Of a stretch of DNA of 64,000 bases, positions 53,048 to 61,507 are shown piece by piece. Position numbers and translations under genes: made by a program. The notes under the pieces were generated by a model, which worked only from the letters and a program-made list of their open reading frames with translations, was not told the DNA's origin and did no database searches. Each line of letters begins with the position of its first letter. Position 1 is the first letter of the stretch. Source of the DNA: Oscillospiraceae bacterium (GTDB lineage: Bacteria; Bacillota; Clostridia; Oscillospirales; CAG-382); contig SVTH01000002.1 of NCBI GenBank assembly GCA_015063885.1, forward strand, positions 62,001-126,000. Direction: 5' to 3'.

Positions 53048-54448
53048 TTAACGGTATTCCTCGGGTAAGAACTCTGCGGGGATGACGGACTGCAGGGTCT
53101 TGTAAAGATTCTCGATGGAGAACTTACCGCCCTTGAGCGTGGTGGTACCCTTCCTCTTTTCATACCAGGTCACACCGCTGGCCTTTACCAGCTCCTCGGT
53201 GTAATCCTTCAACTCGTAGATCTTAAAGTTGCGGTAGCCCGTATCCTTTTCACCGTCCGCACTTTCCTTGGTGTAATGGAGCACCAAAGGGGTCAGCATG
53301 GGATTTTCAATGGTGATCTCCCCGGTCTCGGCGCTCTTGCGCACGTCAAAGGAGAGCATACCCTCCAGCACGTTCAAGGCGTTTTGCATTCCGGAAACAA
53401 AGTTGCCCAGGGAGTAGGTCAACAGCATTTTATGACCGGTGATATCGTTGGTCACCCATTTCATAGGCTGTAAGCAATGGGAATGGGTGCCAATGACCAC
53501 GTCCACCTCCAATTCGCAGAACAGCTCGGCGTAGTTTCTCTGCTCCTGGTTCTGGGTGTAGCTGTCTTCATACCCCCAGTGAGCGGAGACGATGACCACG
53601 TCTGCCAAGGCGTGGGCCAAACCTACCTGGCGGCGGATCAACTGCTCGTTCAGATAGGGAATATAGGTCTCGGAATAACACTCGATGCCGTTGGTGCTGT
53701 AGGTGTAGGTGAGAAGAGCGAAGGTAATGCCCTCTTTTTCGTAGAGCACGATGTTGTTGGTATCTTCTTCGTTCTCGTAGTATCCCAAAGGGGTCATCCC
53801 CAAGGACTTATAGTAGGGGTCGGAATACTTCAGCAGCTTATCGTTGCCGGAATCCAGCATATGGTTGTGGGCCATGTTGATGATGTCCACGCCCAGAGTG
53901 GCCAGATCTCTCGCCACCGCTATGGGGGTATTGAACTGGGGATAGCCGTCGATCTTGGAGCCGGGACCCCCGGAGAGGGTCTCCTGGTTGATGAAGCAGA
54001 TGTCCGCGTTCTTCATGGTATCCGCCACGTGTTCGTAAATGGGCAGGAAATCGTAGTCCATCTCGTTGGTGGGCCAATCCTTGTAATTGACCTTGGTGCC
54101 GTTGGCGGCGGCGTAGTATTCCATGCCTGCGTAATACACGGAGGGGTGGATCAGGTTGTCCCCGCAGGCCACGAAGCTGACTACCGTGTCCACAGGATCC
54201 TCGGGAAGCTCGATCACATCGGGAGCGCTGGATTCCCCTTCGCTTTCCTCCGGATAGGAGCTTTCCGTTTCGGGAACGGAGCTGTCCTCCGAGGGAACGG
54301 AGCTTTCGGGGGCGGCGTCTTCCGAGGAAGCGTTGCTTCCCCCAAAGGATTCGGCAGATTCTCCGCCCAAGGGATCCACGAAGGAACAGCCGCAGCAAAG
54401 CAGCAGAACGCAAAGGAGGCAGGCGGTCAAACGCTTAAAACGAAACAT
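53048..54448 (-). CDS. CapA family protein, probable lipoprotein
   Basis: 466 residues of the CapA/PgsA metallophosphatase-like fold: ACGDNLIHP, INQETL, INMAHNHMLDSG, SAHWGYED and GTHSHCLQP in order. An N-terminal lipoprotein-type signal ends near Cys21 and a Ser/Glu-rich linker of about 55 residues follows. CapA proteins take part in poly-gamma-glutamate synthesis; no pgsBC/capBC is nearby, so that job is doubtful here. GAGG lies nine bases before this ATG. Confidence 0.88.
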   Translation of the reverse strand: MFRFKRLTACLLCVLLLCCGCSFVDPLGGESAESFGGSNASSEDAAPESSVPSEDSSVPETESSYPEESEGESSAPDVIELPEDPVDTVVSFVACGDNLIHPSVYYAGMEYYAAANGTKVNYKDWPTNEMDYDFLPIYEHVADTMKNADICFINQETLSGGPGSKIDGYPQFNTPIAVARDLATLGVDIINMAHNHMLDSGNDKLLKYSDPYYKSLGMTPLGYYENEEDTNNIVLYEKEGITFALLTYTYSTNGIECYSETYIPYLNEQLIRRQVGLAHALADVVIVSAHWGYEDSYTQNQEQRNYAELFCELEVDVVIGTHSHCLQPMKWVTNDITGHKMLLTYSLGNFVSGMQNALNVLEGMLSFDVRKSAETGEITIENPMLTPLVLHYTKESADGEKDTGYRNFKIYELKDYTEELVKASGVTWYEKRKGTTTLKGGKFSIENLYKTLQSVIPAEFLPEEYR

Positions 54449-54489
54449 AATCAAAAACCTCAAAAACAGGGTTGTGGTACTTGAGAAAC

Positions 54490-54518
54490 AGTATACCAGT
54501 AATTCTATGGAAAGTCAA
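54490..54518 (-). promoter_or_regulatory. SigA-type promoter for the CapA-like gene
   Basis: On the minus strand TTGACT (54513-54518), 17-base spacer, TATACT (54490-54495), just after the hflX stop. Confidence 0.7.
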
Positions 54519-54522
54519 GGGA

Positions 54523-55794
54523 TTATTCTTGGACAAATTGTGAAAACATTCCCTGGGCGCGGCTGTCGCAAAGGGCGGTGATCACCGTGCCGTTTTCCGT
54601 GTATTCCGTGTTGTGGACCGTGGCAAAGCGGTACACCTCCGCCGCCTTTCCGGCCTGGACGTGGGAGAAGAACAGCTTTAAGATCTTTTTGCCTCCGTTC
54701 ACCGTTTCCTCCAGCTTGTCAAGCAAAGTCTCGATCCCCGTGCCCGTGACGGCGGAGATCTCCAGCACGTCCCCGGGGAACAGCCCCTTGTCGGCGTCGG
54801 AGACCAGGTCGGTCTTGTTGTATACCTCAAGAATGGGCTTGTCCTCTGCGCCCAATTCGCCGATGAGCTTTTCCGTCACGGCACGCTTGCGGGTGCGTTC
54901 TCCCGCCTCCTCGCTTCCGTCGGTGAGGCAAAGGATCACGTCGCAGTAGGTCAGCTCCTCCAAGGTGGAGCGGAAGGCTCTTACCAGATGGGTGGGCAGG
55001 CGGTCGATGAAGCCTACGGTGTCCGTCAAAAGCACCTCCGTGCCCCCGGGCAAGGTGAGCCTGCGGGTGGTGGGATCCAGGGTGGCAAACAGCTTGTCCT
55101 CCGCCAGGATCCCCGCATCGGTGAGCCTGTTCAGCAGGGTGGATTTCCCCGCGTTGGTGTAGCCGATGATGGCCACGGTGGCCAGTCCCGACCGCATTCT
55201 TTGGGAGCGCTTGATGCCTCTGGTGCGTTCCAGCTCGTCCAGCTCCGCCTCCAAGGCCTCGATACGGCGGCGGATGTGACGGCGGTCGCTTTCCAGCTTG
55301 CTCTCGCCGGGACCTCTGCTGCCGATGCCGCCGCCCTGACGGGAAAGCATCTTGCCCTTGCCCACCAGACGGGGCGCAGTATACCGCAGACAGGCGATCT
55401 CCACCTGGAGCTTTCCTTCACCCGTGACGGCGTGAAGGGCGAAAATATCCAAGATCAGCATGGTGCGGTCGATGACGCGGATGCCCACGATCTCCTCCAC
55501 CGCGGCGATCTGAGAGGGGGAAAGCTCGTTATCAAACACCGCCAGGGTGATGGTGGGGTCTGCCTTCACCAGCTCGGCAACCTCCTCGCATTTGCCGCTG
55601 CCGATATAGGTAGCCTTGTCGGGATGGGGTCTGTTCTGGATCACCGTGGCGGCTACCTCGCCTCCCGCGGTATCCAACAGCCGCTCCAATTCCGCCAGGG
55701 AGTTTTCGCATTCCGCGTCCTCTCTCCCCAGGGAGACGGCGATGAGCACCGCACGGGTGATCTCTTCTTTTTGTATGATGTTGGGTTCTGCCAT
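54523..55794 (-). CDS. hflX: Ribosome-associated GTPase HflX
   Basis: 423 residues. The N-terminal HflX domain (ATYIGSGKCEEV), the glycine-rich GKGKMLSRQGGGIGSRGPGE segment and G motifs GYTNAGKST, DTVGFI and NKTDL are all present. HflX splits stalled ribosomes under stress. AAAGGAG precedes the ATG. An open frame extends upstream but lacks a site. Confidence 0.95.
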   Translation of the reverse strand: MAEPNIIQKEEITRAVLIAVSLGREDAECENSLAELERLLDTAGGEVAATVIQNRPHPDKATYIGSGKCEEVAELVKADPTITLAVFDNELSPSQIAAVEEIVGIRVIDRTMLILDIFALHAVTGEGKLQVEIACLRYTAPRLVGKGKMLSRQGGGIGSRGPGESKLESDRRHIRRRIEALEAELDELERTRGIKRSQRMRSGLATVAIIGYTNAGKSTLLNRLTDAGILAEDKLFATLDPTTRRLTLPGGTEVLLTDTVGFIDRLPTHLVRAFRSTLEELTYCDVILCLTDGSEEAGERTRKRAVTEKLIGELGAEDKPILEVYNKTDLVSDADKGLFPGDVLEISAVTGTGIETLLDKLEETVNGGKKILKLFFSHVQAGKAAEVYRFATVHNTEYTENGTVITALCDSRAQGMFSQFVQE

Positions 55795-55816
55795 AAGGAA
55801 CTCCTTTCGTCTTGGC

Positions 55817-55848
55817 AAAAAATAACGGCGCACAGATCCTGTGCGCCG
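55817..55848 (-). terminator. Intrinsic terminator after rpmE
   Basis: Ten-base perfect stem cggcgcacag / ctgtgcgccg with a three-base loop, followed leftward by TTATTTTTT. Confidence 0.85.
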
Positions 55849-55877
55849 CAATCTCGTTGCTACTGTAATGGGGAAAC

Positions 55878-56078
55878 TTACTTCAGGTTAAACTTCTTCT
55901 TGAACTTGTCAACACGTCCGCCGGCGTCAACAAACTTCTGCTTACCGGTGAAGAACGGATGGCACTTAGAGCAGATATCAACCTTCAGGTTCTCCTTAAC
56001 GGACTTGGTGGCGTACACCGCACCGCAAGCGCAAGTGATGGTCGTGTTCTTGTAATCGGGATGGATGCCCTGCTTCAT
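55878..56078 (-). CDS. rpmE: 50S ribosomal protein L31 (zinc form)
   Basis: 66 residues. Four zinc ligands are intact: C16, C18, C36 and C39, so this is the C+ form rather than the zinc-free paralogue. MKQGIHPDY opens the protein. GAGGAAT lies eight bases upstream. Own promoter and terminator make it monocistronic. Confidence 0.96.
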   Translation of the reverse strand: MKQGIHPDYKNTTITCACGAVYATKSVKENLKVDICSKCHPFFTGKQKFVDAGGRVDKFKKKFNLK

Positions 56079-56150
56079 GATGGAATTCCTCGCTTTCTTC
56101 TTGGACCCGACATTTCCGGCGCCGGATCGATCAAATTTCATACGGGCGTC

Positions 56151-56179
56151 ATTATAACACACATTTTTTTAAAAATCAA
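56151..56179 (-). promoter_or_regulatory. SigA-type promoter for rpmE
   Basis: On the minus strand TTGATT (56174-56179), 17-base spacer, TATAAT (56151-56156). It is divergent from the promoter of the MBL-fold gene. Confidence 0.75.
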
Positions 56180-56209
56180 TACCTTTTTTCGATTTTTTTG
56201 AAATTTTGC

Positions 56210-56238
56210 TTGCTTTTTTTCTCCCGATGGAGTATGAT
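56210..56238 (+). promoter_or_regulatory. SigA-type promoter for the MBL-fold gene and queA
   Basis: TTGCTT (56210-56215), 17-base spacer, TATGAT (56233-56238), about 33 bases before the gene. Confidence 0.65.
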
Positions 56239-56270
56239 GAAGAAAACCCACAACAAAGGAAGTGTATTTT

Positions 56271-57107
56271 ATGAAACTGACATACTTGGGCACCGCCGCC
56301 GCAGAGGGCTGGCCCGCATTGTTCTGCCGCTGTGAGTACTGCGTGAAGGCTTTGGAAAGAGGGGGCAAGAACCTCCGCAGCCGTTCCCAGGCTTTGGTGA
56401 ACGACGACCTGCTCATTGATTTCCCCGCAGATTCCTTCTCCCATATGCAGCAGAACGGGCTGAACTTCTCCGCCGTGAAGGATCTGCTCATCACCCATTC
56501 CCATATGGACCATTTTTCTCCCACGGATCTCCATCTCCGTTCCACCAGCTACTACGCCCACAACCTCACCACCCCTCATCTGACCTTGCACGGCAACGAG
56601 CGGGTGATGAAGCTGTTGGAGCGTGAACGGATCACCCGTGAGGAGGAGCCCAACGATACCGGCATCACCGCCGTACAGGTGGAGGCCTACAAGCCCTTCA
56701 CCGCAGGAAAGTACCGTGTCACCGCCCTGCCCGCCTTCCACGCCATGAACGAGAAGGCCTTCGTGTACCTCATCGAGGACGGGGAAAAGACCCTGCTGTA
56801 TCTCCACGACACCGGGGAGCTGTTCGACGAGGTGTACGATTACCTTGCCGCCAACAAAGTGCGTGCGGATCTCATTTCCTACGACTGCACCTACGTGGCT
56901 CTGCCCTCCGGCGGCGGCCATATGGGCTTGGATTCCTGCCCCAAGGTGCGGGCAAGATTGGAATCCATCGGCGTTGTTCATGAGAACACCGTCCACGTCA
57001 TCAACCACTTCTCCCACAACGGCAAGCTGATCCACGACGAGCTGGAGCCTGCCGCAAAGGAGCTGGGCTTCCTGACCTCCTACGACGGCATGGTGGTGGA
57101 ATTCTGA
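56271..57107 (+). CDS. MBL-fold metallo-hydrolase
   Basis: 278 residues of the metallo-beta-lactamase superfamily: TYLGTAAAEG start, zinc motif THSHMDH near residue 77, and later His/Asp in PAFHAMN and LHDTGEL. It resembles PhnP/RNase Z-like hydrolases; CRCEYCVKA near the start may hold extra cysteines. Substrate unknown. AAAGGAAG lies eight bases before the ATG. The stop overlaps queA by one base (TGATG). Confidence 0.85.
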   Translation: MKLTYLGTAAAEGWPALFCRCEYCVKALERGGKNLRSRSQALVNDDLLIDFPADSFSHMQQNGLNFSAVKDLLITHSHMDHFSPTDLHLRSTSYYAHNLTTPHLTLHGNERVMKLLERERITREEEPNDTGITAVQVEAYKPFTAGKYRVTALPAFHAMNEKAFVYLIEDGEKTLLYLHDTGELFDEVYDYLAANKVRADLISYDCTYVALPSGGGHMGLDSCPKVRARLESIGVVHENTVHVINHFSHNGKLIHDELEPAAKELGFLTSYDGMVVEF

Positions 57108-58156
57108 TGGAACATATCGATCTTCTGAAAAGATCCAGCTATTATTACGATCTTCCCGAGGAACTCATCGCTCAGACCCCCTCGGAAAAGCGGGACAGAT
57201 CCCGTCTTCTGGTGCTGAACCGTGAAAGCGGGGAGGTGACCCAGGGGCATTTCTCCGACGTGGTTTCCTATTTCAAGAAAGGGGATTGCCTGGTGATCAA
57301 TGACACCCGCGTCATTCCCGCCCGTATCTTCGGAACGGCAAAGGGAAGAACGGGGGAGATCGAAACGGTGCTCCTTTCCCGTGTGGAAAGCGAGGAGGGG
57401 GAGGTCTGGGAGGCCCTGACCAAGCCCGGCAAGAAGACCCGTATCGGGCAGATCGTGGAATATCCGGAAGGCCTTTCCGGGGAGGTCATCGGCATCCGTG
57501 AGGACGGCGTGCGGGTGATCCGCTTTACCTACCAAGGGGTGTTCCTGGAGGTGTTGGAGCGTATCGGGCTGATGCCCCTGCCTCCTTACATCAAGGCCCG
57601 CCTGGAGGACAAAAACCGTTACCAGACGGTGTACGCCCGTACCAACGGCTCCGCCGCCGCTCCTACCGCGGGATTGCATTTCACCCCCGAATTGCTTGGG
57701 GAATTGGAGGCCAAGGGCGTGGAGATCGTCCGCGTTCTTTTGCACGTGGGGCTGGGCACCTTCCGTCCCGTCAAGGAGGACGATATCTTAGCCCACAAAA
57801 TGCATTCGGAATACATCAAGGTCACTCCCGAGGCGGCGGAAGCTATCAACCGCACCAAGCAGAACGGGGGCAGAGTCTTCGCCGTGGGCACCACCAGCGT
57901 GCGCACGCTGGAGTCCGTTACCGGGGAGGACGGGGTGGTGAAGCCCTTCGAGGGGCACACCGAGATCTTCCTGTATCCAGGCAAAACCTTCCACGCCGTG
58001 GACGGGCTGATCACCAATTTCCACCTGCCGGAAAGCACCTTGATCATGCTGGTCTCCGCCTTCGCAGGGTATGAAAATACCATGAACGCCTACCGCTTCG
58101 CCGTGGAGGAGCGCTTCCGCTTCTTCTCCTTCGGGGACGCCATGCTTATATGTTAA
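57107..58156 (+). CDS. queA: S-adenosylmethionine:tRNA ribosyltransferase-isomerase
   Basis: Adds the epoxyqueuosine ring from SAM to tRNA. 349 residues with YYDLPEELIAQTP at the start, INDTRVIPAR, AAPTAGLHFT and the C-terminal INFHLPESTL-type segment (TNFHLPESTLIMLV). Coupled to the MBL-fold gene by TGATG. No other queuosine gene is in the window. Confidence 0.95.
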   Translation: MEHIDLLKRSSYYYDLPEELIAQTPSEKRDRSRLLVLNRESGEVTQGHFSDVVSYFKKGDCLVINDTRVIPARIFGTAKGRTGEIETVLLSRVESEEGEVWEALTKPGKKTRIGQIVEYPEGLSGEVIGIREDGVRVIRFTYQGVFLEVLERIGLMPLPPYIKARLEDKNRYQTVYARTNGSAAAPTAGLHFTPELLGELEAKGVEIVRVLLHVGLGTFRPVKEDDILAHKMHSEYIKVTPEAAEAINRTKQNGGRVFAVGTTSVRTLESVTGEDGVVKPFEGHTEIFLYPGKTFHAVDGLITNFHLPESTLIMLVSAFAGYENTMNAYRFAVEERFRFFSFGDAMLIC

Positions 58157-58165
58157 AATTTCAGC

Positions 58166-58218
58166 ATATTATGGGAATGTATGTATCGTTTATGCAAAAA
58201 ACGCAACATAATATGTTG
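58166..58218. promoter_or_regulatory. Inverted-repeat operator of the toxin-antitoxin operon
   Basis: CAACATA and TATGTTG around one central base (58204-58218), overlapping the first bases of the -35 box, plus a related CATATTATG motif at 58166-58174. RelB-type antitoxins bind such repeats to repress their own operon. Confidence 0.55.
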
Positions 58219-58244
58219 ACAAATCGGGCATGATATGATACACT
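58216..58244 (+). promoter_or_regulatory. Promoter of the toxin-antitoxin operon
   Basis: TTGACA (58216-58221), 17-base spacer, TACACT (58239-58244). Binding site AAAGGAG follows. Confidence 0.7.
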
Positions 58245-58266
58245 GTTATCGAAAGGAGATGATAGT

Positions 58267-58548
58267 ATGTCCAAAGTATCTACGAATATCAGTATCGACG
58301 CGGAAACCAAAGCCAAAGCGCAGGTAATGCTTGCTGATCTTGGGATGGATCTCTCCACCGCCGTGAACATCTTTCTTCGCCAAATGCTTTATGAAGGCGG
58401 CATTCCCTTTTCTATCACCAGGGATGTACCGAACAAGATCACTCTGGAAGCGATGAAGGAAGCACAGGAAATGTTCCGTTCTCCCGAAAAGTACAAGAGG
58501 TACGATAACGTGGACAGCATGATGGAGGACATTTTAGGTGAGGTATGA
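58267..58548 (+). CDS. RelB/DinJ family antitoxin
   Basis: 93 residues. The N-terminal ribbon-helix-helix (NISIDAETKAKAQ, LGMDLSTAVNIFLRQM) is the DinJ pattern, and IPFSI marks its end. The C-terminal part should wrap the toxin. AAAGGAG before the ATG. Overlaps the toxin by 11 bases with the antitoxin first, the common order. AT-richer than neighbours. Confidence 0.92.
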   Translation: MSKVSTNISIDAETKAKAQVMLADLGMDLSTAVNIFLRQMLYEGGIPFSITRDVPNKITLEAMKEAQEMFRSPEKYKRYDNVDSMMEDILGEV

Positions 58549-58813
58549 GATCGTCCCGTCGAACCAATTCAAGAAAGATCTGAAGCTGGCGCAAAAGCGC
58601 GGTTACGACCTTGACAAGATCAAGAAGGTGATTACTGCTCTTGCAAGCGGCGAAACGCTTGAAGCGAAGTACCGAGATCATCTCCTGACAGGTGATTACG
58701 GCGGCTACCGGGAGTGTCACATTCAACCGGATTGGCTGCTTGTATATCAGATAGACGGCACCCGACTGATGCTGTTTTTGGCTCGAACGGGTACGCATAG
58801 CGACTTGTTTTGA
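58538..58813 (+). CDS. YafQ family mRNA interferase toxin
   Basis: 91 residues of the RelE superfamily. By memory of E. coli YafQ, all active residues are kept: H48, H61, D65, W66 and H87, in DHLL, CHI, PDWLL and GTHSDLF. It should cut mRNA on the ribosome. The start is GTG with GGAGG nine bases upstream. It looks functional. Confidence 0.9.
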   Translation: MRYEIVPSNQFKKDLKLAQKRGYDLDKIKKVITALASGETLEAKYRDHLLTGDYGGYRECHIQPDWLLVYQIDGTRLMLFLARTGTHSDLF

Positions 58814-58831
58814 GATCTTACCAACCATCGT

Positions 58832-59926
58832 GTGAGTGAATTTATGAAAGAGTTTGGCAAGCTTCAATACCACTTTCGTCCGAAGAAGGGGTGGATCAAC
58901 GACCCCAACGGGCTGGTGTACTTCAAGGGCTATTACCACGTGTTCTATCAACACGCTCCCGATCACGAGATCCCCTGGAAGCAGCCTATGCATTGGGGAC
59001 ACGCCCGTACCAAGGATTTCCTTCACTGGGAGGAGCTTCCCGTTGCCCTCACCCCCGACCGTCCCTACGATACCGGCGGGTGCTGGTCGGGAACCGCCAT
59101 CGTCAAGGACGGTAAGCTGTACCTGTTCTACGCCGCCATTACGGAGATCTCTTCCGTGGCGGTGGCCGTCTCCGAGGACGGGATCCACTTTGAAAAATAC
59201 GAAAAGAACCCCGTGATCGCCACCTTTCCTCCCGAGGGAGGACCGGATTTCCGTGACCCCGCCGTCGCCTGTATCGAAGGCGTCTATTACTGCGTGGTGG
59301 CCTCGGGACATCCCGCCACCGAAACGGCAAGACTGCTGTTGTACCGCAGCGAGGATCTTTTGGATTGGACGTTCTGCTCCGTGATGGCGGAGTGGAAAGA
59401 ATCCAAGTATGCGGAATGTCCCTCCTTTATGCCCGCGGAAGAAGGGTGCCTCCTCACCGCCTCCGTTTGTCCTTTGGAAAAGGAGCATTATTTCTCCGTG
59501 ATGTACGGAGAACTGAAGGACGGCCGTTTCACCGTGAGGCACCGCGGTCAGGTGGACAAGGGCCCCGACCAGTACGCAGGGCAGGCCTTTCGGGATCATT
59601 TGGGGCGGAATTTGCTGATCACCTGGATCCCCGGCTGGAAGTACAGCGGCTACGCCTCTGCGGATATCGGCTGTATGTCTGTTCCCAGGGAATTGAAGTT
59701 GGAAAACGGGCGGATCACCGCTTATCCCATCCCGGAGCTTCAATATCTTTTGAAGAACGAGGACCCCTGTCTGCAAAGGACGGAGAACGGCTTTATCGTA
59801 TCCCGCGAAGGCAGAGAGCTTTTGGTGTACCGGGGTGAGATCCGCAGTCTGAAGATCCTGCGGGACGCCTATATTGCGGAGATCTTTGTCAACGGCGGGG
59901 AAGAGGTCTTTTCCGTTTTGCTGTAA
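58832..59926 (+). CDS. Glycoside hydrolase family 32 (sucrose/fructan hydrolase), short form
   Basis: 364 residues, cytoplasmic. The three GH32 motifs are present: WINDPNG with nucleophile D24, FRDPAV, and the acid/base Glu in ECPSF. It acts on sucrose-6-phosphate or fructo-oligosaccharides. Usual proteins are about 480 residues; the C-terminal beta-sandwich is only about 50 residues here. No binding site is obvious for the GTG start; an ATG four codons in is possible. It begins 18 bases after the toxin stop and shows no promoter of its own. Confidence 0.9.
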   Translation: MSEFMKEFGKLQYHFRPKKGWINDPNGLVYFKGYYHVFYQHAPDHEIPWKQPMHWGHARTKDFLHWEELPVALTPDRPYDTGGCWSGTAIVKDGKLYLFYAAITEISSVAVAVSEDGIHFEKYEKNPVIATFPPEGGPDFRDPAVACIEGVYYCVVASGHPATETARLLLYRSEDLLDWTFCSVMAEWKESKYAECPSFMPAEEGCLLTASVCPLEKEHYFSVMYGELKDGRFTVRHRGQVDKGPDQYAGQAFRDHLGRNLLITWIPGWKYSGYASADIGCMSVPRELKLENGRITAYPIPELQYLLKNEDPCLQRTENGFIVSREGRELLVYRGEIRSLKILRDAYIAEIFVNGGEEVFSVLL

Positions 59927-59951
59927 AATTTGAATTTCTCTTCTTTTCCCC

Positions 59952-59982
59952 TTGACATTGACCCTGCGTCAAGTGTTATACT
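59952..59982 (+). promoter_or_regulatory. MerR-type promoter with 19-base spacer and central dyad
   Basis: TTGACA (59952-59957), a 19-base spacer and TATACT (59977-59982). Within the spacer TTGAC-CCTGC-GTCAA forms a dyad. Long spacers with a central dyad are the hallmark of promoters twisted open by MerR proteins, and the next gene is a MerR protein. Confidence 0.8.
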
Positions 59983-60009
59983 GAGGGCGGAAAGGAGAGA
60001 TTTTCTTTT

Positions 60010-60705
60010 ATGGAGCAGAAGCTTTTGGATATCAATACGGTGTGCCGTATGCTGGGCACCACCTCCCGTACCCTGCGTTTTTACGAGGAAAAAGGGATCG
60101 TCCAAAGCACGGTCAGCCCCTTTTCCACCCGCAGACAGTACAGTATGGAGCAATTGGAGCAGATCAAAAAGGTGTTGGTTCTGCGCTCCCTGGGTCTGCC
60201 CGTGGCTGAGATCAGAAAATTACAGCAGGAAAAGGGAGAGCTGGGGCAAGCCATCCTGGAACGGCGTGCCAAGGTGATTGCCTCCATCACCACCAAGACC
60301 CATGAGATCGCCTTGTTGAACGAGGCGTTGCAGGTCCTCGAGCGGGGCGGGGACGTATTTGCCCCGAGAAAATCCGCAGAGATGCAACGAAAGGAACGGC
60401 TGAAGACCGTGGAGGCTTTCACCGACGCCTTCCTGGCAGGAGATCTGAAGACCTGCTATAGCTTCTTTGATGAAGTCTTGCAGAAGGCGTTGCCCTTTGA
60501 GGACTTTGCCGCAGGTGCGAAGGAGACCTTTCGTCCGGTGGGAAGCTATGTCTCCCGCGGGGTGCGGTGGACGGGATATCTCCCCGACACCGTCTATATC
60601 GAGCTGGAATACCAGAACGTGGGCGTTTACGTTCAGCTTGCTTTTAAAGACCAATTGATCCAAGGGATCTGGATGAGCTATTACGAACCGAAGGAGGGCC
60701 GATGA
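60010..60705 (+). CDS. MerR family transcriptional regulator with a C-terminal sensor-like domain
   Basis: 231 residues. The N-terminal winged helix (LDINTVCRMLGTTSRTLRFYEEKG) is a clear MerR type, then a coiled coil to about 115. The last 110 residues resemble a DUF3887-like, NTF2-like domain (FTDAFLAGDLKTCYSFFDE to a final YVQLAFKDQ), which could bind a ligand. It probably regulates its own promoter, which has MerR geometry. Overlaps the next small gene by four bases. Confidence 0.88.
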   Translation: MEQKLLDINTVCRMLGTTSRTLRFYEEKGIVQSTVSPFSTRRQYSMEQLEQIKKVLVLRSLGLPVAEIRKLQQEKGELGQAILERRAKVIASITTKTHEIALLNEALQVLERGGDVFAPRKSAEMQRKERLKTVEAFTDAFLAGDLKTCYSFFDEVLQKALPFEDFAAGAKETFRPVGSYVSRGVRWTGYLPDTVYIELEYQNVGVYVQLAFKDQLIQGIWMSYYEPKEGR

Positions 60706-60956
60706 TGGATATTTTCTACCTTTTAGCCGCGCAGACGAGACACTTTACCATGCCTTGGTGGATAGGCGCTATCCTTGTGGGGCTCGTGTTTCTGATCGCC
60801 CATCTTTACTGCGTGACGCGGAAATACCATTGTCCCAAATGCGGCAATACCTTCCGTGTAAAGTGGTATGCCTTCTCTACTTGGTATCACACCGAAGATC
60901 GCAGAGTGGCAAAATGCCCCCATTGCAAACGGAAGGGATTCTGTAAGTATGATTAA
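60702..60956 (+). CDS. Small membrane protein with zinc ribbon
   Basis: 84 residues: one membrane helix (about 17-37), then a C-terminal zinc ribbon CPKCG ... CPHCKRKG. Function not recognised. It starts inside the MerR stop, and overlaps the next gene by eight bases, so the three form one operon under the MerR-type promoter. Confidence 0.75.
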   Translation: MMDIFYLLAAQTRHFTMPWWIGAILVGLVFLIAHLYCVTRKYHCPKCGNTFRVKWYAFSTWYHTEDRRVAKCPHCKRKGFCKYD

Positions 60957-61404
60957 GAAAGGGCGGATTTTGATTCTGTGTTCTTGCTTGACCGTATCGT
61001 TGCTTGTTGCTGTTTTTCATCGGTATTGGTGTTTGACAGTCGGCTCCCTTTTGCCGTTGTTTTTTGCGCTTCTTTCGTTGGTTTTGTCGTTCTCTTTTCG
61101 GAAGGCGACGCCCCGGGAGGAGCAGACTGCCTACGGAAGCGATCTGACGCCGGAGGAGCAGGGCTTGCTGGGGAAGTATACGTCTTTCGGCTTTGGCCTT
61201 TTGGCGCCTTGGCAGGGGATCTTTCTGTTCTTCTTTCCCACTGCTGTGAAGATGCTTTCCGTGTTGCTGTTTTTGGCAAGCTTTTTCGTAGGCCCCGGCC
61301 TGTTCCGTGTGCGTCACGGTAAGGAGCTGAAGTCCCGCTTCCTCCGGGAACGACTGGAATTGGAGGAGCAACGCAGGAAAGAAGAATCCGGCAAATGGAA
61401 ATGA
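60949..61404 (+). CDS. Unknown membrane protein of the MerR operon
   Basis: 151 residues, not recognised. About four hydrophobic segments in two pairs, separated by a cytoplasmic-looking acidic stretch (TPREEQTAYGSDLTPEEQ), and a charged C-terminal helix rich in Glu and Arg (about 120-151). AAGGGA precedes the ATG. Likely a target or partner of the MerR regulator by position. Confidence 0.7.
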   Translation: MIKKGRILILCSCLTVSLLVAVFHRYWCLTVGSLLPLFFALLSLVLSFSFRKATPREEQTAYGSDLTPEEQGLLGKYTSFGFGLLAPWQGIFLFFFPTAVKMLSVLLFLASFFVGPGLFRVRHGKELKSRFLRERLELEEQRRKEESGKWK

Positions 61405-61410
61405 TCCCTC

Positions 61411-61430
61411 CCGAAAACGACAGTTTTCGG
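61411..61430 (+). terminator. Small hairpin after the MerR operon
   Basis: Eight-base stem ccgaaaac / gttttcgg with a four-base loop; no T run directly after, so termination is uncertain. Confidence 0.4.
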
Positions 61431-61452
61431 CAATCAAGTTTCTTTGAGGATT

Positions 61453-61492
61453 CTTAAGGGGCTTTCTTTTTCGAAAGAAAGCCCCTTAAGCG
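61453..61492. repeat. Long perfect hairpin (possible dispersed repeat)
   Basis: Arms of 17 bases (cttaaggggctttcttt-type, 61455-61471) with a four-base TTCG loop, complementary to 61476-61492. No T run follows, so it is unlike an ordinary terminator. It could be a terminator of an unusual kind, an RNA-stabilising hairpin or a dispersed palindromic repeat. Confidence 0.6.
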
Positions 61493-61507
61493 TTCTCCCG
61501 TCCCCCA

